Below, piece by piece: positions 16,211 to 23,953 of a stretch of 64,000 nucleotides of DNA (positions are counted from its first letter, which is position 1; the number at the start of each line of letters is the position of its first letter). The notes under the pieces were generated by a model. It had not been told where the DNA came from and ran no database searches. It worked only from the letters and a program-made list of their open reading frames with translations. The position numbers and the translations under genes are program-made. The stretch comes from Rhodococcus sp. UNC23MFCrub1.1. GTDB taxonomy: Bacteria > Actinomycetota > Actinomycetes > Mycobacteriales > Mycobacteriaceae. Where the stretch lies: positions 930,001 through 994,000 of the forward strand of contig NZ_JMLQ01000001.1 of assembly GCF_000686025.1 (NCBI RefSeq), given 5' to 3'.

Positions 16211-17260
16211 TCAGCCCTGGAACTTCTGCTCCCACTCACGGGATTCCCGCTCGATGAACTCGGGAGTGAGTTGTGTCGGATCGGGCCCGGCGATGTCATG
16301 GGCGTCGGCGGTCGCGCCGTCGATACCGGGCAGCGCAGTCGCGACCCCGATCGCCTGCGCCCGTTGACCTTCGGGGCTGACCAGGAAGTCGGCCAGAACC
16401 TGCGCAGCGTTGGGATGGGGCGCGACCGACGTGACGTGACCGTAGAACGGTGTTCCCCACGACGGCGTCGGGAGCACCCAGTTCACCGGAGCGCCGGACG
16501 CGACCTCCTGCACGAGAGGCTGGACCATGGGGGAGACGACGACCTCACCGGAGGTGAGTGCCTGCGCGACCCCCAGCGCGCTCGGGTAGATGCGAGGCTG
16601 CTGCTCGGCGAGCTGGTCCACGAAATCGTCGCCGAAGTTCTCGCGGTAGAAGCGGTAGAGATCCACGTAGGACGCGATGCCGACGGGGTTGACCACGCCC
16701 ACCTTGCCTCGGTACTCGGGGCGCAACACATCGCGCGGATCGGTGAGTCCGGCCGGCACGGTTCCCGTGTTCCACCCCATGCCGAAGGTGGCGGCGACGT
16801 CGAGGAAGAACCTGTCGTTCTTGACGCTGCGGTCCCGTCCGTAGTCCGGATCGTCGAACGCGTCGCCCTTCAGAGACTGGGAGTACGCGCCGGACTCCGC
16901 CGCCGACGCGATCCATGCCGTGTCCGTGACCACGTGTACGTCCGCCGTGCCCTTACCGGTCTTGTTCTCGGTCTCGACACGAGGATTCAGATCCGCGTCC
17001 GTTCCGCGAACGAAATCGAGAGTGATCTCGGGGTACGTCTGACTCCAGGCCTTCTTCACGCTGTCGAGGATCGTGGTGTTCTGGCTCGAGTACAACATCA
17101 CCGACCCCTCGGACTTCGCCGCGGCGACGACGTCGTCCCAGCTCCCCTCCACCGGAGAGGTACCCCCTCCACCGCTGCTGCCGCACGCCGTCATCGTCAG
17201 CGCCACCACCCCGACCACAGCGATCGTGGTCGTCCGGATCGATCTACCGAGAGCACTCAT
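16211..17260 (-). CDS. ABC-type solute-binding lipoprotein, orphan copy 2
   Basis: A lipoprotein of 349 residues with lipobox LTMTAC (Cys26) and a Ser/Gly linker, then the same ferric/family-1 binding fold as the copy at 7222-8259. Shared blocks include WDDVVAAAK, LYSSQ, DPDYGRD, GWNT and SPMVQPLV. ATG 17260 is preferred because AAGGAG ends six bases before it. The ATG at 17266 directly abuts that site. The perfect operator palindrome lies just upstream (17276-17293). No permease or ATPase gene accompanies it. Confidence 0.87.
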   Translation of the reverse strand: MSALGRSIRTTTIAVVGVVALTMTACGSSGGGGTSPVEGSWDDVVAAAKSEGSVMLYSSQNTTILDSVKKAWSQTYPEITLDFVRGTDADLNPRVETENKTGKGTADVHVVTDTAWIASAAESGAYSQSLKGDAFDDPDYGRDRSVKNDRFFLDVAATFGMGWNTGTVPAGLTDPRDVLRPEYRGKVGVVNPVGIASYVDLYRFYRENFGDDFVDQLAEQQPRIYPSALGVAQALTSGEVVVSPMVQPLVQEVASGAPVNWVLPTPSWGTPFYGHVTSVAPHPNAAQVLADFLVSPEGQRAQAIGVATALPGIDGATADAHDIAGPDPTQLTPEFIERESREWEQKFQG

Positions 17261-17275
17261 GTCCATCTCCTTTGT

Positions 17276-17293
17276 TGAACTGACCTCAGTTCA
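17276..17293. promoter_or_regulatory. operator copy E: perfect palindrome
   Basis: TGAACTGA-CC-TCAGTTCA is an exact inverted repeat with 8-bp arms and a 2-bp spacer. It sits 16-33 bases upstream of the solute-binding lipoprotein start and 76-93 bases upstream of the divergent DUF1254 start at 17369. It is the best copy of a motif found at five places between 5.1 and 17.3 kb. Confidence 0.7.
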
Positions 17294-17368
17294 CCAAGTA
17301 GGGTGGGCAGAGTCAAGAGCGATGGCGGGTGCGCGTACAGGTCGGTGCGCCGGGTGAAGGAGTGTCGG

Positions 17369-18790
17369 ATGACTCGAGGACGAGAAGCGGCCACCGTGAG
17401 TGGCCCGACGCCGTACGACCCTGCTCGAACCGACCAGTACCAGGAATCGACGTCCGACGACGTCCGACCCGTGGCCGCCGACGAGGCGCTCACATTCGCG
17501 TCCGTGCTCGCGCAGCAGGCAGTGCTGTACGGCGTGCCCGCCGTCTACCAGTACGCGAGCATGTGTGCACAGTGCGCTCCGGATGCCGACGGTGCACCGT
17601 GGTCCGTCAACACCTTGGTCCACGAGAGAAGCACGGCCGGTTCGGATTTCCGCCAGTTCCGGGTTCCGAACGTCGACACGGTCTACTCCAATGCCTGGCT
17701 GGATCTGACCGACGGACCGGTGACCATCGAGCTACCCGACTTCGGTGGCAGGTACTACACCCTCGAATTCCTGGACGCCCACAGCAACGTGAGCAACGTC
17801 AGCGCGCGGACGCATCCGGACGGTCCACGCAGGATCGTGGTGATCGCGCCGGGCCAGGACGACCCCGACACCGCGCGGTCGTCCGACGTCGTGTCCTTCC
17901 CCGTGTCCACCCCGCTGATGTGGCTGCTCATGCGCATCCAGGTTCACGGCGCTCCCGACGACATCGACACGGTCAGGACACTGCAGGACTCGGTCGCCCT
18001 CACCGGTCCACCTCCCCGCTCCCGTTCGTGGCCCGTGCTGCTCCGGGAGGAGGTGGAGTCGTCCGCCGCCGCGTTCCTGACGGCCCTCGATGCCGTGGTG
18101 GCCGTCAACGGTGTTCCGGTGCAGGATGTGTCGCACGTTCACCAGTTCCGTCAGCTGAACGTCGGTCCCGGTACGCCGGAGGTCGGCGATCTCGACGAGG
18201 TGGTGTCACGAGGCGCCGACCTCGGCTTCACACGCGCCATGTCCCTGCTCGACACGTCCCGATCCCGCCTCGGGCGGCGCACGGCGTCCGGGTGGACGCG
18301 GGTACTCGACAAGGGCGCACACGGACACAACTTCGTGGCACGCGCCGTCATGAACTTCGTGGGGCTCGGAGCCAACGTCGTCGAGGAGAACTGCTCGTAC
18401 AACACGTACGTCGACTCCGACGGGAACGCACTGACGGGCCTCGAAGGCTGCACCTACGAGATCTCTTTCTCCGAACCCCCACCCGCAGAGGCGTTCTGGA
18501 GCGTCACCCTGTACGAGGCCGATACCGGCTGGCTGTACGACGCACCCGGCGACGTGTTCTCCGTCGGATCGACCACCTCGTCGGACGGTGTGGTGTCCAC
18601 TCCCTCTCGCATCGTGGTCGGGTACGCGAGACCCGATGACCTCGATAGTCGGGAATCCTGGCTTCCCGCCCCACCACGTCCGTTCTTCCTGGTACTACGC
18701 ATGTATCGACCTCACGAAGACGCGGTGACCGAACATTGGTCACCGCCGCCTGTCGATCCGTCGAGGGTTCCGTCACCTACGTGCCCGTGA
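17369..18790 (+). CDS. DUF1254/DUF1214 protein 2
   Basis: A protein of 473 residues homologous to the protein at 14019-15365. It has VPNVDTVYSNAWLDLTDGP and GGRYYTLEFLDAHSNVSNVS in the DUF1254 part, and a C-terminal DUF1214 part (YEISFSEPPPAEAFWSVTLY; WLYDAPGDVFSVGS). ATG 17369 follows AAGGAG. The protein has no obvious signal peptide. It is divergent from the orphan solute-binding gene across the perfect operator, whereas the first DUF1254 gene is divergent from the DUF202 genes across another copy. Function is unknown. Confidence 0.8.
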   Translation: MTRGREAATVSGPTPYDPARTDQYQESTSDDVRPVAADEALTFASVLAQQAVLYGVPAVYQYASMCAQCAPDADGAPWSVNTLVHERSTAGSDFRQFRVPNVDTVYSNAWLDLTDGPVTIELPDFGGRYYTLEFLDAHSNVSNVSARTHPDGPRRIVVIAPGQDDPDTARSSDVVSFPVSTPLMWLLMRIQVHGAPDDIDTVRTLQDSVALTGPPPRSRSWPVLLREEVESSAAAFLTALDAVVAVNGVPVQDVSHVHQFRQLNVGPGTPEVGDLDEVVSRGADLGFTRAMSLLDTSRSRLGRRTASGWTRVLDKGAHGHNFVARAVMNFVGLGANVVEENCSYNTYVDSDGNALTGLEGCTYEISFSEPPPAEAFWSVTLYEADTGWLYDAPGDVFSVGSTTSSDGVVSTPSRIVVGYARPDDLDSRESWLPAPPRPFFLVLRMYRPHEDAVTEHWSPPPVDPSRVPSPTCP

Positions 18791-18858
18791 GCCTCGAACC
18801 ACGTCTCAGCACGACCCCACCGAGCGAACGCTCCTGGACCATGTGAAAGGGAACCACC

Positions 18859-20067
18859 ATGGCGATCGATCTGACCTACGACCCCGTCGTCCGCGAGTGG
18901 ATCGAGCGCACCCGCACGTTCACCCGCGAGCACGTCCTGCCCATCGAGGACAAGTTCCTCGGTGACGTGACCGCCGCGGGCGGCGACGACCTACGCCGGG
19001 AACTGCAGGCCGCGGCGAAGGACGCAGCAGTCTTCGCTCCCCACGCGCCCCGCGAGTACGGCGGCGGCGGACTGTCCATGAGCGACCGCGCCCCCGTGTT
19101 CGAGGAAGCCGGCTACTCCCTCTTCGGACCGATCGCGACGAACATCGGCGCACCCGACGAAGGCAACGTCCACCTGCTCGCCCACGTCGCCTCCCCCGCC
19201 CAGAAGGAACAGTTCCTCGCCCCCCTCGCCCGCGGCGACGTGCGGTCCGCGTTCGCGATGACCGAACCCGCACCCGGCGCCGGCTCGGACCCCTCCGCCC
19301 TCACCACCACCGCCACCCGCACCGACGGCGGCTGGCGCATCGACGGCCACAAATGGTTCATCACCGGCGCCGACGGCGCCGGATTCTTCATCGTCATGGC
19401 CCGCACCTCCGGCACCCCCGGCGACCGCGGCGGCGCCACGATGTTCCTCGTCCCCGCCGACACCGCCGGCATCACCGTCGGCCGCCACATCAGCACCCTC
19501 GACCGCGCCATGATCGGCGGGCACTGCGACGTCACCTTCGACCGCGTCGTCGTGCCCGAGGACAACGTCCTCGGCGCCGTCGACGAAGGATTCACCTACG
19601 CCCAGGTCCGCCTCGGACCCGCCCGCATGACCCACGTCATGCGCTGGCTCGGCGCCGCCCGACGCGGACACGACGTCGCCGTCGCCCACGTCGCCCACCG
19701 CGAAGGGTTCGGCAGCCGCCTCGGCGACCTCGGCATGGTGCAGAAGATGATCGCCGACAACGAGATCGACATCGCCGCCACCCGAGCCCTGCTCGTCACC
19801 GCCTGCCACGCACTCGATCGCGGCGACCCCGCGAGCAACGAGACCTCCATCGCCAAGACCTTCGCCGCCGAAGCCATCTTCCGCATCGTCGACCGCGGCG
19901 TGCAGATGTGCGGCGGACTCGGCGTCTCCGACGACCTGCCCCTCGCCCGACTCTCCCGCGAGGTCCGCCCCTTCCGCGTCTACGACGGCCCCTCCGAAGT
20001 GCACCGGTGGGCCATCGCCAAACGCGCCGTCGGCGCCGCCCGCCGCGCCGCGAAGGAACAGCTGTGA
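18859..20067 (+). CDS. acyl-CoA dehydrogenase (ACAD10/11-like)
   Basis: A dehydrogenase of 402 residues with FAMTEPAPGAGSDPS in the middle domain, GHKWFITGADGAGF, and the C-terminal MCGGLGVSDDLPLARLSREVR and YDGPSEVHRWAIAKR motifs of the ACAD10/11 group. Codons end in C almost throughout, unlike the neighbouring genes, a bias shared with the next gene. ATG 18859 has GAAAGGGAA upstream. It overlaps the kinase gene at 20064 by four bases (GTGA), giving a dehydrogenase-kinase pair. In ACAD11 and LvaA/C such pairs remove a 4-hydroxyl through a phosphorylated acyl-CoA. Confidence 0.88.
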   Translation: MAIDLTYDPVVREWIERTRTFTREHVLPIEDKFLGDVTAAGGDDLRRELQAAAKDAAVFAPHAPREYGGGGLSMSDRAPVFEEAGYSLFGPIATNIGAPDEGNVHLLAHVASPAQKEQFLAPLARGDVRSAFAMTEPAPGAGSDPSALTTTATRTDGGWRIDGHKWFITGADGAGFFIVMARTSGTPGDRGGATMFLVPADTAGITVGRHISTLDRAMIGGHCDVTFDRVVVPEDNVLGAVDEGFTYAQVRLGPARMTHVMRWLGAARRGHDVAVAHVAHREGFGSRLGDLGMVQKMIADNEIDIAATRALLVTACHALDRGDPASNETSIAKTFAAEAIFRIVDRGVQMCGGLGVSDDLPLARLSREVRPFRVYDGPSEVHRWAIAKRAVGAARRAAKEQL

Positions 20068-21083
20068 CCACCACCCTCCCCGGCATGAACATCGCCGCAC
20101 TCGAGACGTTCCTACGCGACAACGGCATCGACATCACCGGGCACCTGCGCGTCGACCGCATCGCCGGAGGACGGTCCAACCTCACCTACCGCGCCCACGA
20201 CGACACCACCTCGTGGATCGTGCGGCGCCCCCCGGTCAGCGGACTGACCCCCTCCGCCCACGACATGGCCCGCGAGTGGACCGTCACCCGCGCCCTCGCC
20301 GGCACCGACGTCCCCGTCGCCACCGCCGTCGCCTTCGACGCCGACGGCGCCACCCTCGGAGCTCCGATGACCGTCGTCGAGTTCGTCCACGGACAGGTCG
20401 TGCGCACCCGCACCGACCTCGACGCCCTCACCGACGACGACATCGCCGCCAACACCAGCGAACTCGTCCGTGTCCTCGCCGCGCTGCACGCCGTCGACCA
20501 CCACGAGGTCGGACTCGCCGACTTCGGCAGACCCGACGGATTCACCGCCCGACAGGTCGCCACCTGGGGACGGCAATGGCACCGCGTCAAGACCCGCGAC
20601 CTGAACGACATCGACCGACTCCACCGGGCCCTCACCGACGCCGTCCCCACCCACTGCGCCGCCGCCATCGTGCACGGCGACTACCGCGTCGACAACACCA
20701 TCCTCACCCACGGCGAACCCGGAACCGTTGCCGCACTCGTCGACTGGGAGATGTCCACCCTCGGCGACCCCCTCACCGACATCGCCCTCATGTGCGCCTA
20801 CCGGCAACCCATGTTCGACACCGTCCTCGGCGTCGACGCCGCCTGGACCTCCCCCCGCTACCCCGACGCCGACGACCTCGCCCAGCACTACGCCGCCGTA
20901 TCCGGACGCGACCTCGCCCACTGGAACTTCTACCGCGCCCTCGCCGACTTCAAGATCGCCGTCATCGCCGAAGGCATCGCACACCGCGCCCTCACCTCCG
21001 ACGATGCAGACGTCACCGCCGCGGCAGCCGCCCACGCCACAGCCGAATTCGCCGCAGCAGGCCTGCGCGCGTTCTCACGGTGA
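20064..21083 (+). CDS. APH-fold acyl-CoA kinase (ACAD10/11 kinase-domain type)
   Basis: A protein of 339 residues with the catalytic loop VHGDYRVDNTIL and metal motif VDWEMSTLGDPLTDIA, the standard hallmarks of this kinase group. An N-terminal glycine-rich segment (RIAGGRSNLTYR) binds nucleotide. GTG 20064 overlaps the dehydrogenase stop. The very strong preference for C-ending codons continues to its end and stops there. It is a relative of the kinase at 508-1479. The likely substrate is a hydroxyacyl-CoA, by analogy with LvaA and ACAD11, rather than an antibiotic. Confidence 0.87.
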   Translation: MTTTLPGMNIAALETFLRDNGIDITGHLRVDRIAGGRSNLTYRAHDDTTSWIVRRPPVSGLTPSAHDMAREWTVTRALAGTDVPVATAVAFDADGATLGAPMTVVEFVHGQVVRTRTDLDALTDDDIAANTSELVRVLAALHAVDHHEVGLADFGRPDGFTARQVATWGRQWHRVKTRDLNDIDRLHRALTDAVPTHCAAAIVHGDYRVDNTILTHGEPGTVAALVDWEMSTLGDPLTDIALMCAYRQPMFDTVLGVDAAWTSPRYPDADDLAQHYAAVSGRDLAHWNFYRALADFKIAVIAEGIAHRALTSDDADVTAAAAAHATAEFAAAGLRAFSR

Positions 21084-21120
21084 CCCGCAGACACCACTTC
21101 TGATCGAGAGGCCGACAGCA

Positions 21121-22443
21121 ATGAACGACATCGAGTGCGACGTACTGGTGATCGGCGGAGGGATGGCCGGTCTGACCGCCGGGGCCCGCGCCGCGTCCGC
21201 AGGCAGATCCGTCGTCGTGGTGGAGATCGGTGCAGATGTCGGCGGATCCGCGCGCTATGCCGGATACGTCTGGACGGCACCGGATCACACCGTCATGGAT
21301 GCACAGAACCCGCACGGTGACCCCGCCCTGAGACGACTACTGGTGGACCGGTTCCAGGACGGCGTGCAGTGGATACGTGACACCGGTGTGGAGGTGGGTG
21401 ACGCTCAGCGAATCCTGTCCTTCGGGCGCGGACACAAGTTCGACACCAACCAGTACGTCGATCTGTGTCGGCGCATCGTCCTCGAGTCCGGCGGATCGGT
21501 CCTGCTGAATACGAGCACCGAGAACCTCGAATTCGAGAACGGCGTGGTCACCGGTGCGGTGATCCGAACCGGCACAGCGGAACCACAAGTGGTGCGGGCG
21601 GCGCACACCGTACTCGCCACGGGAGGGTTCCAAGGGTCCGCAGCGCTGCTGGCGAAGCACGTTCATCCGAACGCAGGGCGCATGCAGCTGCGGTCGAACC
21701 CCCACAGCGCGGGCGTCGGGCTGACACTCGCCGACGGTGTGGGCGCCGCCGCCGGTACGACGAACGCCGGCTTCTACGGGCACCTGATTCCCGGCGGGGT
21801 GACCCTGACGGACCCGTCCGATTTCGTCGACATGTCGCTGTACTACAGCGAACACGCGCTCCTGTTCGATCTCGACGGGACGCGCTTCGTCGACGAGACA
21901 CTCGGTGACCACCTGACGACGATGGCCCTCCTCGACAGACCCGAGGCCCGCGGCCTCCTCGTGGCGGACGCTCGCGTCCACCGGGACTGGGTTCTGGCGT
22001 CGTACGTCGAGGGCGCGGTGGCCGTCGACAAGTTCGCACTGGCGGGCAAGCGCGGCGGTCGGGTCGGACGAGCGGACACGCTCAAGGAGCTCGAATACCT
22101 ACCGGAGGACTGGGGATACGACGGAGCCGCCATCGCGGCCGCGATCGCCGAGTTCAACGAGTCCACCACGTCGGCGGAGGGCCCGACACCGGGACGAGCG
22201 CTGGATGCGAGCCCACTGAGCGAACCCCCGTACTACGTCATCGAGGCCGTCCCGGCCGTCACCTTCCCGTTTCACGGCATCAGCGTCGACGCCGGCGCCC
22301 GCGTTCTGACACCCGACGGCGAGCCGATTCCCGGCCTGCTGGCAGTCGGTTCCGACACCGGTGGCCTGTGGAACCGCGCGTATGCAGGCGGTCTGGCGGC
22401 CGCCCTGGTACTCGGACTCGTCGCAGCGGAGACCGCCGGGTGA
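21121..22443 (+). CDS. FAD-dependent oxidoreductase (KstD/fumarate-reductase flavoprotein family)
   Basis: A protein of 440 residues with an N-terminal dinucleotide fold (VLVIGGGMAGLTAGARAA, residues 9-26). A C-terminal FAD closure follows (AVGSDTGGLWNRAYAGGLAAALV), and a central cap domain lies between. This is the FAD_binding_2 family of 3-ketosteroid dehydrogenases, fumarate reductases and related enzymes. The KstD catalytic tyrosines cannot be assigned with confidence. GAGAGG lies upstream of ATG 21121. It lies 37 bases after the kinase gene and is probably co-transcribed. It would desaturate or reduce a ring or enoate intermediate. Confidence 0.83.
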   Translation: MNDIECDVLVIGGGMAGLTAGARAASAGRSVVVVEIGADVGGSARYAGYVWTAPDHTVMDAQNPHGDPALRRLLVDRFQDGVQWIRDTGVEVGDAQRILSFGRGHKFDTNQYVDLCRRIVLESGGSVLLNTSTENLEFENGVVTGAVIRTGTAEPQVVRAAHTVLATGGFQGSAALLAKHVHPNAGRMQLRSNPHSAGVGLTLADGVGAAAGTTNAGFYGHLIPGGVTLTDPSDFVDMSLYYSEHALLFDLDGTRFVDETLGDHLTTMALLDRPEARGLLVADARVHRDWVLASYVEGAVAVDKFALAGKRGGRVGRADTLKELEYLPEDWGYDGAAIAAAIAEFNESTTSAEGPTPGRALDASPLSEPPYYVIEAVPAVTFPFHGISVDAGARVLTPDGEPIPGLLAVGSDTGGLWNRAYAGGLAAALVLGLVAAETAG

Positions 22444-22482
22444 CCTCTCGGACACGATGACGCCGCGGGCACGCCGCGCGTG

Positions 22483-23166
22483 TCACGGCTCCCCGCGGCC
22501 GTGGAGGGTGGCGATGATGCGCCGCGCCTCCTCCACCGACGAATGCGCCCGAGCAACCGCTCCGGCCCGCAACATCGCCGACGCGACATCGACCGCCACG
22601 GCATGCCGCGCGACCAGGATGCCGATGGCCACGCTCGTGAGATCGGTTGCCTCGTCCCCGTCCACGATCGCCAGCGCGGCGTCGCCTGCGACCACGGGCC
22701 CGATGACTCGTGCCAGGTGCCCCATCAACACGTCCGTTCCTGCCGGCATCGACGGTTCCCTCACAGAGCGGCGATGGAGTTGAACACTCCCGAGAGGAGC
22801 GTCCACGGCGCCGAGCGGCAGCACGCGCACCCACCCCACGTCCAGTGCCACCAGGTCGTCGATCAGCAGCGGCCACCGCGCCCCGTCGTGGCGGTCGTCC
22901 ACGATGATCGTCCGGCCCACCGCACGGTCACTCGACACGAGATCGACATCCGCGCCGTGCAGGTACAGCAGGTCGGCGATCCTCTCCGCCGACGAGTCGG
23001 TGGTGTGCAGCACGCGTCGCGTATCGGGGTGACGCGGGGACGACACGACCACTGCGCCACCGTCCGCGCCGGCGACCCCGACACACACGTCGACGAAATC
23101 CGACAACCGCTCCCCCGGGCCGAGTCGAGGCCCGTCGGACGCGGTCGCGTCACCGGGGTCGTTCAT
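22483..23166 (-). CDS. GAF-ANTAR regulator 1
   Basis: A protein of 227 residues. The first 160 or so resemble a GAF sensor domain. The last 55 (SVAIGILVARHAVAVDVASA, then EEARRIIATL) match the ANTAR three-helix domain that binds paired hairpins in nascent RNA to prevent termination. ATG 23166 has GGAGGG upstream. Longer frames to 23346 overlap the Lsr2-like gene region and are not used. It is convergent with the flavoprotein gene and follows the Lsr2-like gene on the same strand by about 50 bases. The RNA target is unknown. Confidence 0.78.
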   Translation of the reverse strand: MNDPGDATASDGPRLGPGERLSDFVDVCVGVAGADGGAVVVSSPRHPDTRRVLHTTDSSAERIADLLYLHGADVDLVSSDRAVGRTIIVDDRHDGARWPLLIDDLVALDVGWVRVLPLGAVDAPLGSVQLHRRSVREPSMPAGTDVLMGHLARVIGPVVAGDAALAIVDGDEATDLTSVAIGILVARHAVAVDVASAMLRAGAVARAHSSVEEARRIIATLHGRGEP

Positions 23167-23215
23167 GGTCCATCCCTCCACCAGGCGTTCGCAGATCGAC
23201 TCGCGTACGCCTCGT

Positions 23216-23590
23216 TCAGCTTTCCCGTCCGCGACGACGGGGGCAGGTCGCATCCTCACGAGACGGCGGACGTGCTCGCGTCCGATACGCCGCCACGACA
23301 GAATCGGCGATGCGCCCGCGGTCGGCGATGGCGAAACCATGTCCACGCGCCCACGTGCGGATCGCCGCGGTCTCCGCGCGGTCCGCTGCCGTCCGACGCC
23401 GCACCGTCGAGATGTCCTCCGACCGACGTCCTCGGGTGCTCCACTCCGTGAGCAGGCCGTGGATCTGCGCTGCGTTCTCGGACGACAGGTCGATCTCGAA
23501 CCATGTTCCCCGGTAACCGAACACGACGGTGTCGTCCGCGGACATCCCGTCCAGGTCGTCGATCAGCGTCACGTCAACCTTGCGAACCAC
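23216..23590 (-). CDS. lsr2: Lsr2-family nucleoid protein
   Basis: A protein of 124 residues. The N-terminal dimerisation domain starts VRKVDVTLIDDLDG and continues FGYRGTWFEIDLSSENAAQIHGLL. A basic linker follows, then the C-terminal DNA-binding domain (AIRTWARGHGFAIADRGRIADSVVAAY) with the RGR minor-groove hook. Lsr2 silences AT-rich, often horizontally acquired, DNA. GTG 23590 is chosen because GAGGAG lies six bases upstream and the protein then begins exactly like Lsr2; longer frames run to 23842. A chromosome usually has another Lsr2, so this may be a paralogue. Confidence 0.85.
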   Translation of the reverse strand: MVRKVDVTLIDDLDGMSADDTVVFGYRGTWFEIDLSSENAAQIHGLLTEWSTRGRRSEDISTVRRRTAADRAETAAIRTWARGHGFAIADRGRIADSVVAAYRTRARPPSREDATCPRRRGRES

Positions 23591-23953
23591 GCGGAGCTCC
23601 TCGGACACACGTACGAACGACCACGCAGGGTGACCCCGCACGGGCCGATCTGCCGTTGTATCGGTAGGTAGTAGGAAGCCGCCACACTCTGGACGCCGCT
23701 GTCTGTGCGTGTCCATACCCTGTCCGGTGCCACTCAACCTTCCGTGAGGGGAAATTTTCTCTCTCGACTCCATCTGATCTTCGAGCGGTGTTTCAGGGTG
23801 GTCCCCCACTGGGCACCTTTCTCCGCAGGTGCCCCGCTGCACCCGGAGTTCGGTGCTCGACTGTCGAAACCGACGGCGGTCGGCACCGACTTCCCGAGTT
23901 CGCGAGGCCCGTCACCGGTCGGCGCGACCTGAGACAGTGATGGAAAGAGCGCC
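23591..23953. promoter_or_regulatory. divergent intergenic region with AT-rich core and hairpin
   Basis: About 360 bases without a supported gene separate the Lsr2-like gene from GAF-ANTAR regulator 2. At about 23748-23763 there is an AT-rich imperfect palindrome (GGGGAAATTTTCTCTC), the sort of sequence Lsr2 could bind. At 23811-23834 GGGCACCT and AGGTGCCC form a perfect 8-bp stem with an 8-base loop in the likely leader of the GAF-ANTAR gene. Confidence 0.45.

Noticed and set aside
18991..21035. Long Gly/Val-rich minus-strand frames opposite the acyl-CoA dehydrogenase and kinase
   Set aside because: They mirror the strong C-ending codon bias of the plus-strand genes and are low-complexity, with no family similarity.
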